Below, one piece after another: positions 1-14,278 of a stretch of 64,000 nt of DNA (position 1 is the first letter of the stretch; every line of letters begins with the position of its first letter). The notes beneath the pieces are model-generated. The model did not search any database. It was not told the DNA's origin and saw only the letters and a program-made list of their open reading frames with translations. Source of the stretch: Adineta vaga (taxonomy: Eukaryota; Rotifera); NCBI GenBank assembly GCA_021613535.1, contig CP075496.1:5704001-5768000 (forward strand). Direction: 5' to 3'. A program made the position numbers and the translations under genes.

Positions 1-2183
1 ACACTTTATTTACGTTTCAATCGAATAAAAGAAGTTTCGGATATGATCAAAAATTTGGTTGTAAGTAAACAAATTTTTTTGAAGATTAAATGTGAAATAT
101 ATATCTTTTTTTAGAATTTACAAATGTTAAGTTTAAGAGAAAATCGTATTCGTTTATTACCAGTCACTGTTGGAAATCTTGTACAGTTATTAACATTGGA
201 TGTTGCACATAATCATTTAGAACATTTACCAAATGAAATCGGTTTGAATTTTTTCTATCAAATTTCTAAATCAATATTTCTTGGTTGTTAGGAAATTGTG
301 CTCAATTAACAACATTAGATTTAACACATAATGAACTTATGGATTTACCTGATTTAATTGGCAATCTAAAAAATCTTAGTCGATTATTAATTAGATATAA
401 TCGTCTTTCGGCCATTCCATCTTCGTTAGCTAATTGTTCAAAACTTGATGAATTTAATATTGAAGGAAATAATGTTTCACAATTACCAGTTTGTTCAATT
501 CATTTGAATTTCGTGCTAATGAATTGATTTAAATTCTTTCTAGGAAGGTTTATTATCAAGTTTAATTCATTTAAATACAATCTCCTTAGCACGAAATAAT
601 TTCAATTCATTTCCGTTGGGTGGTCCAACGCAATTTACATCCGTTCATTCGATTAATATGGAATGTAACACAATTGATAAAATTCCATTTTCAATATTTT
701 CTTTAGCAAAATATTTATCAAAATTAAATATGAGAGAAAACTCGCTGACATCTTTACCATTAGGTATGATGAATAGTTCTAATTAACTTGACTAGATAAT
801 TTAAAAATAGAATGAAATAGATAGTCCTAATTATATGTGATTAAATATTCCAATGTAGCAGTGATAGATAGAAATGCTATGTTTGAGAATTAATTAATAT
901 TTCCTAAAGGAAGTATCTGACATCAGGTTTTTTTTTCCTTCTTTTCTTAATTAAAATACTATCGAAAACAGAAAGATTATGTAAATACCAACTTAATATT
1001 ATTTTGTTTTCATTCACAGATCTTCGAGAATGAAAGTCAGGGGATTATAAATGTGATCGTTGGTCGTCTTTTTTTCTCAAAAGAAAACCTTGTCAACAAA
1101 ATTCCCGAGAGATAAACAGAAAAATTATCCTTCTGCTAGCTAATCATCTTGTGAACAGAAGATGTTAATTTGTAATATGTCAGAGAACATGCTGAGAACG
1201 GCAAGAAGAGAAGCATCGAAATTCTTTCGATTACAGATTGTGACATATAGAATTATCTTGGCTAATAAAGAAGGACAAGTGTCTAACGATATAAGATTTA
1301 ATAATTAGATATGAAAAAAAATGTTATTATCTTCCTTTTAGATATTGGCTCTTGGACAGCATTAGTAGAACTTAATCTTGCAACAAATCAATTAACTATT
1401 GTACCCGAAGATATTAAGAATTTACAAAATCTTGAAGTTTTAATTATGTCAAATAATCAATTAAAAGTAAGGATGACAATATCTTCATGAGTTAATTATC
1501 TTAAAAGCCTTTACATGTATCGAGGGATTAATTCGTTAGTGTTTATACGAAAGAAAAAATATTTGTCTATTTCTTTTTTTAGAGAATTCCTCCATCATTA
1601 GGTCAATTACGGAAATTACGACATTTGGATCTAGAAGAAAATAAACTCGATTCATTACCTCAGGAAATAGGTAAATGAGCTTTTTTTCTTTAGAAATTGT
1701 GAGAAATACTTGATCAAACTTTTCCTTAGGATATTTACGTGAGCTAACACGATTAATTGTTGCATCCAATCAATTAACACAATTACCACGTTCAATTGGG
1801 TAAAAATTTTCATTTCTCTATAAAAAGAAAATGAATAAGTGTTTTTTTTCTCTTCAAAGATCTTTAACTAATCTAACACATTTAAATGTGGGAGAAAATA
1901 GTTTAACTGCATTACCAGAAGATGTTGGTCAACTGGAAAAACTTGAGCAACTTTATATAAATGATAATCCTAATCTAGATGTTTTACCATATGAATTAGC
2001 ATTATGTACAAATTTACAAATAATGAGTATTGAAAATTGTCCATTAAGAAGTTTACCACAAGAAATTGTGGCTGGTGGACCATCACTTGTGATACAAGTA
2101 TGTTTTTTTTAAACTAATTTTGATCTATTCAAATGAATTTCTTTTAGTTTCTCAAAGTACAAGGACCATTCAATTTAAATTAA
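1..2183 (+). CDS. shoc2: SHOC2 leucine-rich repeat scaffold, C-terminal part (5' end outside window)
   Basis: Nine exons (1-60, 115-241, 292-488, 544-763, 1342-1466, 1583-1670, 1730-1799, 1860-2097, 2148-2183) join in frame to about 386 residues ending in TAA. The protein is a run of 23-residue leucine-rich repeats and the C-terminus reads [20 protein letters not shown], then FLKVQGPF, which is the signature end of SHOC2 (human protein about 582 residues, so roughly the last two thirds are here). SHOC2 forms a complex with MRAS-GTP and PP1 that removes the inhibitory phosphate from RAF kinases and so promotes RAS-ERK signalling in the cytoplasm. One intron (764-1341) is long; the others are about 50-115 bp. 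The last exon encodes only 11 residues plus stop. Identification rests on remembered similarity over the whole length and is strong. The start codon is outside the window. Confidence 0.93.
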
Positions 2184-2885
2184 TATACTATGAAATCTTT
2201 TCTCTCTCTCTCTCTTTTTGTTTCTATACATGTATTAGTCAAATCCGTGTGGATTCTCTTCTTTTTTTCTTTTTGTTTCGAACCGGTAATTGTTTATGTC
2301 ACCATTTTAATTCGATAAAATTTTACTTTTGCGTTAGACATTCATTTTTCTTGCTGTTTGTATATATATATATATATACAAGTATCTGTAATCTTTTATA
2401 TTTGCAGTTATGTGCTGAGAAATGTATGATTATCAGAAGAAAAATATATGCCTTCTTTTTGTTTGTTGTTGCTATGTATCGTTGAATCAAAATGAAATTT
2501 TATTCTTATTTTGGAAAATAATCATCATATGAATATCAATTAAAAAGATTACACCATGAATCATTCTCCTAGAATAAATCAATACTATAAAAATGAACTA
2601 TTAGTAAAGGTCAATAGCTAACTAACCTTGCTAGATTAAAACTTTATGACGTTTGTTGTTACTAATATGTGTACATACTTATCATTGATAATTTTTTTTT
2701 CAATAAAAAAAAAACTTCTCGATGAAAAATCGAAATGTTAATAGCTCTCGAAATAGTCTACAAGTAATAGATGGGTAAGCAGATCGACTAGTTGTCATTT
2801 ACTTCCAGTCCATTCTTTCTCTTTTTAAAGTTTTAACAAGAGAGAAAAAGAGAATGAATTTGATCATTTATTCATTTGTATCACG
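2184..2885. other. Intergenic region with TA microsatellite
   Basis: There is no coding signal on either strand. It should hold the SHOC2 3'UTR (an AATAAA lies near 2573) and the promoter and 5'UTR of the smoothelin-like gene. A (TA)n run sits at 2361-2378. Confidence 0.6.
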
Positions 2886-4557
<1,672 letters not shown>

Positions 4558-5724
4558 ACAGTCGTTTTCTTTTCTTCTTTTATATGATAACTGCGTAGTT
4601 GAATATATGCATATACATCTAGGTTTTTGGTTTATTTTAATAAAACTATCTTTAATAATCAGTTATTAGCAATATTTGGTAATATAATCTCGATTCTGAT
4701 AATGGATAAAGACTATTGAAAATACCAAAGCTCTTATTTTCCTTGTCTTTCATTCGTTTAATTACAGTACAAATGAGTTAATGATAACTATTCTCTACTA
4801 TGTTATTGACAAAATGACACTGTTACATTGCAGATTATCGTAACAACTGTCTGCTGGTCTTATATGGTTCCTTAATAGTCTTTTACATATTTCTTCTTCG
4901 TCGTTGTCATCTTCTTTTCTTCCCCTTCTTTTGCTTATCAGATTCTCCCTTGAGGCAAAAAAACGGCATCTGCATATGTTGTCTTGAAGAGATAATTTCA
5001 ACGAAAGATGATCGTAAAAAGTCAAGTGCTTAGACTTCTTTTCTTTCTTCAATATGCTCATATTCACATCAATAGAAAAATCTATCTAAACGATAGATAT
5101 TAAACAAAGTTTTTTTCCTTCTTCTCTCGCTTTTACATTTGTCTGCTCGACGTGAGAGAATGAGTTAACCGTATTCTTTCATCTAAATAACAGGAATTTC
5201 TTATTCCTTTCATTACCGATACAAAAAAAAGAAGGAATCGTCTATTGCTTGATTAAACTCGGACAACGCGACATGCTTCTGCTAGAAACAAAGAATAATC
5301 AATACAGAATGTTCGATAGATGGACACCCGAAAACATCAATGCGCATGACGAGAGAGTTTTTTTTCTCCTTTCTTTTCCTCTGTTTTTTTTCTTGTTCTA
5401 CGTATCTTGATCTTCAGTGAACAGCTTATTCACATTGTACGACCGATAGTTTCAACAGAGAAATGCGAGAATGAGGAGAAAGAAAGAAAAAATGGACCGT
5501 AGACTGGACTCATCAATGAGTATAGAAGAAGAGAAGAGAGATGAAGAAAAAAAGGCAAAAGAGAAAAGAATGAACTTAGTATTCAGCACTACGACTACTA
5601 CTCGAACTAACAGTTGTGACGATGGAAGAGTACCGCCTGTAGATTGATAGATTTTCTTTATATATATAGTCTATCGTCGCTATCTTATCTAACTTCTTAA
5701 TTTACAGAAAAACAATCGGAAATC
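4558..5724. other. Intergenic region
   Basis: About 1.17 kb without a credible exon. It contains A/G-rich stretches (around 5461-5580) and a TATATATA run near 5660, about 65 bp upstream of the next ATG, which may belong to the promoter of the LDLR-like gene. Confidence 0.5.
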
Positions 5725-8700
5725 ATGCAATTAATCGCGATTTATATTTCTTTAATCATTAATTTATTCTTATGTTCTGCTGATAAACAAGATATGTCAA
5801 TTGATGAATTAAAAAAAATTAGTACGTATAATTTTATAAATATAATCGAAAAACGAATGAATATTATTTTTCATAGGTGAATCAATTGTCTGTCCATCGT
5901 ATTTATTTCGTTGTGATATTGTACAATGTTTACCTTATGCATTCGTCTGTAATGGCGAATATAATTGTCAAGATAAAACAGACGAAGTCAATTGTTCAAC
6001 AGCAATTATCAATAATGATCTATGTAATACCAAACTTTCAATCAATTGTGAACAAGATATTCTTCATAGTACACGTCTTGTGGATCATAATATTCGATTT
6101 GAATATACACGACCAATTCAAATATGTATTCAACGGTAAAATTTTTTACTTTCACTTTTTTCAATGTCATCAATGTTTGTATTCACATTTCAACTTGGAA
6201 TAATTCTAGTCATTTATCCATTCTACTGATGAGAAATAGTAGGAGACATTTGCCTTCGAGGATAAAGTTTCGAGTACTTTTAATACTTCATAGACACCTT
6301 CAATTGCTTTTTTTTTGAATTTGTCTATACTTAGAAGTTATGATTATAAAAGAATGTTTGCATACTTCGTATTAATTTAATGGATATTGATAGTTACGTA
6401 TGACACTCGACTTATAATTTTCGATTGTATTGCACATAGATCTCAGACGACAAGAAGAGAAAAACGTTTGTCGACCATATGGATTGCTTGTTTTCTTAAT
6501 CGAATTTTGAAATGAAAGAACTTAGAATGTTTGTACTCGTGATGTTTTCTTATACATCGATGGAAATGAAATTATTTTTTCCAAGAATTCTTAAATACAA
6601 ATTAACTTATTCATCTATATCTAATCAAACTTAATTTCTATATATGTCGTACCAATCAACTAACGAAGACTTCTCACATTGCCTAATCATGACTTGAAGA
6701 AAGTTCTTGAACTTTTTTAAAGCTATTTTCTTTTTTCCTTTCTATAGATCATCTGTCTGTGATGGTGTGATTGATTGTCGTAATGGTATCGATGAACAAT
6801 GTACTCAACGAAATCCATTAATAACATGTTCTCGAGATGAATATCATTGTAAAATAACGAATCGTTGTATACCTAAAACTTGGTTATGTAATGGAATTAA
6901 TGATTGTCGAGATCCATATGCATCGGATGAATTGGGTAAGTACAGAGAATGTAGATAAAAGAAAGGAGAACAAGAGATAATCAATGTTTCAATAGATTGC
7001 TCAATGGTCGTTAAATGTTCATCAAATGAATTTACTTGTCAAACTAGAAATCAATGTGTACCATCTTATGCTGTTTGTGATGGAATACAAGTAGGAATTT
7101 TCTTTCGATTGATTGATTCTTTTTTTCATCGACATTGCTATATTCAATTAGGATTGTGCGGATGGAAGTGATGAAGTTTCAAATCTATGCCGTATGTTTA
7201 GAAAATTCTAGTTGTCTTTATTTTTCTAAAAGAAAACTTTTCAATTTTCAAGGTTTTCCACGCTTTTGTACTCCTGATCAATTTACTTGTAAATCAACTA
7301 AATTATGCATCCCAAAATCAAATCTATGTGATACAATAACTCAATGTCATGATCGTAGTGATGAAATGTCATGTAGTTGTCCAATTGAAGATTATGTCAG
7401 TCAAAAATTATTCTATCGCTGTGGATTAACAGATAAATGTCTTCCAAAAGATATTGAATGTTATATCAAACATGAATGTAATACTATGATCATTGGACAA
7501 GAACATGAAGAAGATGAAAATGATGAAAATGAATGTAAGAATAAAAAAAATGAACATATCATTGCAAAAATACTTCTTCTTTTCAGGTTCACTAGCAATA
7601 TTAAATGAACCATCTTGTTTGATTAACAATACATGTTCAGATGAGAATCAATATTGTCGAGGTTATTTTAATAAACGTTGTGTTTGTCAATCAGGTTATC
7701 GAATGAATGAAACAACTGGTATGTGTGAAGATATAAATGAATGTCGAGAAAGACTTGTTTGTGATCATTATTGTATCAATACACTTGGTTCTTATCGTTG
7801 TTCATGTCATGAAAATTATCAATTGAAATCGGATAAACATACATGTATTCTTCAATCAAATCAATTTTCTTCAGGTAAGAAAAAAGAGAATATTAATTGC
7901 CATAAAAATTTGAAATAAATTATTTCATTTCAGCATCGATATTTGGTTTATTCGATAATGGAATTCATCAATTGAATCTAACAAATGAACATGAATTACC
8001 AAAAACGAAAGATTGGGGAAATAATAAAACATTACTTATGATTATAAATCATGCTTATCTAATTGATCACGATCCAGTTGATAATTATTTGTATTTTGTT
8101 GAATGTTCAACTCCAATTCGACCTGTTATTATGTCTTGTCCGAAAACACGTGGAATCTTTCGGATAAATTTAAATGAATCAATATTAAAAAAAGAAGTAG
8201 AGATATCTGTTTTTGTTTTTTTTTACCCAATGAATTTTGTTTTCTATAGTTAATTATTGATGGCCGTGATTATACATCAATTCAATCAATGGCAATCGAT
8301 TGGTTACATCGAAATATTTATTTTGTTAATACACGTTTACAAACGATTGATGTATGTCGTCTTAACGGAAGTTTCTGTCATGTTCTTCTTCATCAAACAA
8401 TAAGTGATTATTTACCACAACGAATCGTTTTATATCCAGAAAAAGGGTATGTAGATGAAAGTTATGAAATCTATTTACATAGGCTATTGATTGAACAGAT
8501 GGATTTGTTCTTTGCTTGAGGAGATGATTTCTTTCATAGACAGCTGTTCGATTAAAGAGTTTGATCATCATACTAAACATAGTACTGTAGTTTATGAGAT
8601 ACGATAAGAATATCCCACGGCGTTTTTAGTTTGACCTAATAAAAATCAACGGAAAATGTTTATCCATTTATTTAGTTTACTTTTCTACACTGCAATTGTA

Positions 8701-11700
8701 AAATCTCATGCACATCATATTTTGCGTATTGGTATGGATGGTACAAATCTCAAACTATTATTTACATTAAAAACAACGAATGATGCTGATAATCGAAATT
8801 ATCTTCGACCATTATTGACACTCGATCGAATAACACGTCATTTATATTTTTACAATGGTCTAGATCGAATTTTCACATTGAATATGCATGGAGAGATTCT
8901 TCATATTCAACATCAGGCGATTCATCGATTTCATGCATTTAAAATATTTGCTGGTAAGAAAGAAAATTTCAGTTCTTAGTTTTTATTACTATTATTATTA
9001 TGATAGATAAAATGTATAAAGTCCTAATTGATCCAGCTGATACAAATCGTAGTGAACTTCGAATTAATCCAAAACATGCCATTGGTACAACATTACTTGG
9101 TCCTGGATTTATTTTTGATCTCAATCGAGTTGTTCAAACTTTTCATAGTAAATTTTCTGTTTCATTTATATAGAAAATAAATCGTTTTTCTTTCAAGATA
9201 AATCTTCACGATTTGGCGAAGGTACTTGGTCATTGAATGCTTTACATAATCTATATTATCTTCGATATTCTATTCAAATGTATGATTTTATCATCATAGA
9301 TCCAAATGAAAGAAAAAGTAATCATTGAAATACTAATTAAAGAAAAGATATACATCTTTCTTTGTCATTCAGTGAGAGAACATCGATGTGATCAATGTGA
9401 ACAACTATGTTTTCCAAATGCAATTAATCATACAGAAATTACATGTGGTTGTGCACAATATCATAGTCTTGCTGATGATGGTCGATCATGTAAATCGAAT
9501 TGTGCTCAGTAAATAATCTTGAAAAGTGTCGTTTTTCTTTAATTGATTCATATTTTTTTTTCATTTAGACATTTTTTTAATTGTGATTTATCAAAGAAAT
9601 GTATTCCATTTTATCAACATTGTGATGGATATCAAGATTGTATATTTAATGAAGATGAAAAGAATTGTCAAGGTTTGTATTGTAAAACTTTGCTTTTAAG
9701 TTTTATAATTATTTATTTAATTAGATTTACAATGTAATACATCATCATCGTTTCGTTGTTCGGAAGACAAAAAATGTATAACCAATAATGATTTATGTAA
9801 TAATATAACTGATTGTTTACATGGAGAAGATGAAAATGATGTTATTTGTGGACATTATTGTGAATGGCCTAGTTTAAATACATGCACGAGTAAGAAACAA
9901 ATAAATAAATAATGAAGAATCAAAATTGATTGTTTTGGAAATGTTTAGAAAAATATCCAAATTTATGTTCAAATACTGAATTTTATTGCGATGGAAAGTG
10001 TGTATCGATTAGTCATCGTTGTGATGAAAATCCTTATTGTTGTAAGTAGTATATATATATATACACCTGATATTCATTTCAATTGATACTAAATCAAAAG
10101 CGATAATAATAATTGTTTAGATGATGGCGCTGATGAACCATTTGATTGTGTCAATGTTACATGTCCAAATGATTATTTCAAATGTTCAACATCAGGAAAA
10201 TGTATTCCATTGGAAAAAGTTTGCGATAATTTTAATGATTGCCCAGCAATTGAACGAACAAATGGTATCAGTGAAGATGAAACATCTCAAGCATGCAGTA
10301 GGAATGAATTTAAAATAAATCACTAGATTTTCTTCGTTGTTTGTTAAGATTTTGTATTGAATCATTTTGCTAATTTAACTACATCAACAGTTCCAGCTCA
10401 CGTATCTTGTGAATCAGCGGATCTATTTCGATGTAAAACAAGTCATTTTTGTATCAATCGCACATTTGTTTGCGAGTAAGTTTTCTTTCTTAAACTTAAT
10501 TCTCATTCGATATTTGAATACTTTTTCATAGTGGTGATTTGGATTGTTCGGATTCATCTGATGAAGAAAATTGTACTGATGATAATGGTATTCTTCCATT
10601 ATCAATTATTAAAGATTATACATGTATGAATGGTTATCGATGTGCACAACAACGACATGAACAATATGATTATGTACCGCTCTGTGTACCATTACAGAAT
10701 CTATGTGATGGTGTAGCTCAATGTCCATTAGGAGATGATGAACATAAATGGCGTTGTCGTAAGTTAAATGATGAGTTTAATGAGATTGCAAAAGGATAAT
10801 TTAAATATAGAAAATTGTACAAATTGTAATCCGACAAACAGTTTTTGTGAAATGATTAATCGTTTACCTGTTTGTCAATGTAAAAATGGTTATGTTAAAA
10901 TAGCAAATGGGTATGTACTAACTTAGAAAGAAATGATATATTTCAATTTAAAATAAAATATTTATATATATATATATATATTTTAGAAGTTGTATCTTAG
11001 ATGATAATCTATGTAATTGGTTGTATGGTACATGTGCACATGCAAAAATGTCCCAAAAAAAGGATGAATTGGATTCATGTTTAAAAAGAAAATCAACTGT
11101 ACAGATTTCTGATTGTCAATGTGATCGAGGCTATGAAATTCAAAAAGTAAAAGAGAATTTCTTTCATATCAATATAATTTCATATAAAGTTGTTTGTTAA
11201 GAATGTTAATGGTGCATCATGTGTAGTTAAAAGTAATCGTACATTGGATATAATGCTCAATCCTCATACATCGTTTCAACTATATCAACATGGCATCGTT
11301 TTTACGGTAAGGTTTATTATTTAGATGCACTTTTTTAAAACTATACCTATGAGATTTTCTAGACTGTCAGTCCTTCACATCATGTCATTGATGCTGCTTT
11401 TGTATCAACGAAAGATGATTGGTATTTATTATATACAGAACAACGAAATGGACGTGGATATATTTGGCAACAAAAATTAGATGGAATTTTCAATCCAAAT
11501 AATCGTTTACAAAATAATGCAACACAAGTATGATTGAATTGAATAGTTTTAGAAATATCGAGTTAGTCTCGATATCTAACATTTTATATAATACTAAAAA
11601 ATTCAAAAGTAGAATTTATCTTGTTTCTCTTTCCTATTAGATTTGGTCATCATCATTTTTTCATTTTACTTCATTGGAAGTTGACTGGATTCATCGTCTT

Positions 11701-14050
11701 GTTTACGTACTCTATGATGATCCATCATCATCATCGAATGGTATTGAAATTATGTATGCAAATAACGATTATACTCAATTAACTTTTGTTAATCGATTAA
11801 CTTTTTCCAATATGAAAACAATCTCATCGATTAATGTTCATCCATTACAAGGGTAAACGAAATCTTTGTCGAGTTTATTTCTTTCGGATAAAGTATTTCT
11901 TCTATTGTTTCTTTTCAGTTACCTTTATATTAGTGCATATTATGATGCACAACATTCGCTCATCTATCGTAGTTTGCTAGATGGATCAAATCTTGAAACA
12001 TTTATTAATTTATATCAACCTGTTTTGAGTATGACGATTGATTATCGTCATCCACGTTTGTATGTAATACTATCCAATGGTGAAATTGAAAGTTATGCTA
12101 TTGATTCAAGTCAACCATGGCAAACAAGTGTTCATCGTTTTAAAGGTAAGACGAACAATGAATTCATTTTTATCTGATTATTAAATATTTGAATAGATGT
12201 AAGACCTTACGCAATTGATCTTCATGATGATACATTGGTCGTAATGATTTTTAATGCTAGTGATTCAACTTATAATGAAATGTGGGTTGACAAATTTGGT
12301 AGAATTGTTACAGATCAATATCGGAAATTTAAAACACCAATGATTATTCGTTATGTACACGAATTCAAATATCCGACAAGAGAGATATCAAATAGTAAGT
12401 TACAAAATATTTGAATATATTCTTTAAATAATGCTAAACTTGAGATTGTTTAATACTTTAAAAGTTATTTTCATATGTTTCGCACATATAGAAAATATGA
12501 ATAGTATTTGTCAACGACGTTCTTTAACTATATGATTTATTTCAATCATTTTAGTGGTCGAACAAATTTGTTCAGATTCGTCATGTCCCACTGGTCGAAT
12601 ATGTATCTCAACTCCACTCTTCCGACCACTTTGTATTATTCCAGGAGGTAATATTTCCAAAAACGACAAAGCACTTCTGATTCTATCTGAATTTTTTCCT
12701 TTCATTATAGAATTAAATCTATGTGGTTCATCATGTCATACCCGTGGTATATGTTCCAATGGCCATTGTATATGTTCAAATCGAACCTATACGGGTGATG
12801 ATTGCGATATGTGTCGATTAACAGATTCAATCAGTGTTGGTTGTTTGCATATTGGAAATGATTCTCAACCACCATGTATGTGTTATTTATCTCAATCAAA
12901 ACGTCGACAAACACCTTACATATGTACAACGATGCAAAATGATCGTGGTGAAAGCGGTAAGTAAATGATTACTTTTTGTAAATCTATAATTTCATTATTT
13001 TTCATCTGTTCAGAAGTTCCATGTGATCGTATTATATCACCTATTCAACGTGACCAATGTTCACGAGGATTATTTCTTGATCCATTATGCGATGAATTAG
13101 CACATTCATTGATATATCATATCCAAACACAAACTTGTCTTTGTCGAGAATTAAAGAATAAAAAATTCAATTGTTTGAATAATGGTCTTTTAATGATTGA
13201 TGACGTTGATAATTCAACGATATGTTCGTAAGTATACAATGGAATCTACAGTCATAATCCTACAATCTTACTTGTAATCTCAATCACTCTGTATAGATGT
13301 GCACTACCATTCACTGGTAATCAATGTGAAGTCAATCTTTGTCAAAATCGATGTCAAAATAATGGTACCTGTACAATAAATGAAAGTAACATTAGTTGCA
13401 AGTAAGTAAATCTTTTCGTTCGAAAATCATCTTCATTTTCAATAAATTTAGTTGTCCAAATGGGTTTCATGGTAATCAATGTGAAATTAATCTTTGCGAA
13501 GAACAAGATTGTCAATATGATAGCAATTGTATAATAGAAAACAATAAAGCAGTTTGCCAGTAAGTTCATTTTATTTTGAAAGAAACAAATCTTTTATTTT
13601 TACACGGATATATTTAGTTGTCGAAAAGGTTATATTGGTGAACATTGTCATATTCGAATTGGTTTACAATGGCAAAGTTGGCTTTTGACAATATTTGGCT
13701 GTAGTATATTAGTTTTCATTATCTATGGTTTTGTTCAATACCATTCGAAGATAATTCGTTTGAAATATTTATTTGCTCATCATCGTCTTCATGAACAAAT
13801 TGGTTTAGAAACAAATTCTCATCATACAATGTACAGTCATTTACCAACACAAGATAATCATCATCATGATCAATTATTAGAAGATATTCTAGCTGATGAA
13901 ATTGAAATATCAACATCGATAACAGCAAGAAATAATTTTAATAATAAATCAGATGATTTTGTTGACGATCCATTCTATGTTGATGAAAAACAACCAATTT
14001 TTAATGGAGATCATCTCAATAATCGTTCAACTAATACGGGCATTTTATAG
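5725..14050 (+). CDS. LDL-receptor-related transmembrane receptor (LRP-like, two beta-propellers)
   Basis: Thirty-two exons from ATG 5725 (first exon to 5821, last 13618-14050) join exactly in frame to 1866 residues. Order: signal peptide (IYISLIINLFLC); about five or six LDL-receptor class A modules with the C..CDG..DC..SDE..C pattern; EGF and calcium-binding EGF (EDINEC); a first YWTD-type propeller (about 7934-9317); EGF; about six more class A modules (9569-10758); EGFs; a second propeller (11202-12394); several EGF modules (CQNNGTC); a transmembrane helix (WLLTIFGCSILVFIIYGFV, in the last exon) and a tail of about 100 residues. This is the LRP/LDLR endocytic-receptor plan, binding extracellular ligands through calcium-loaded class A modules. 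The YWTD motifs are degenerate (LLFYT, YLYIS). The tail has no strict NPxY; DPFY at 13967-13978 is the nearest. Intron 2 (6136-6747) is unusually long. The gene ends 228 bp from the convergent nicastrin gene. Confidence 0.92.
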
Positions 14051-14278
14051 GTAGAAATTATTTTTTTTAGCCGGTGATTCTTTTTTGTCTGGCTTTGTAT
14101 TGACACATTTATTACATATGTATCTAGTCTTTTGTGTGAAAATGAAAAACAAGATCTTCGTTTGTTGATTTATATTTATGTGCTTTTTAATTGTCTTATT
14201 ATAAATTGAGTTCGTATTGCTGATTAAAAAACTTGAATCATACAACGATTCTAAGTTAGTTACTAGTATATCATCAAA

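Noticed and set aside
2120-2485. Open frame of 121 codons after SHOC2 exon 8
   Set aside because: Low-complexity Phe/Ile/Tyr-rich translation of T-rich and TA-repeat DNA overlapping the true last SHOC2 exon in another frame.
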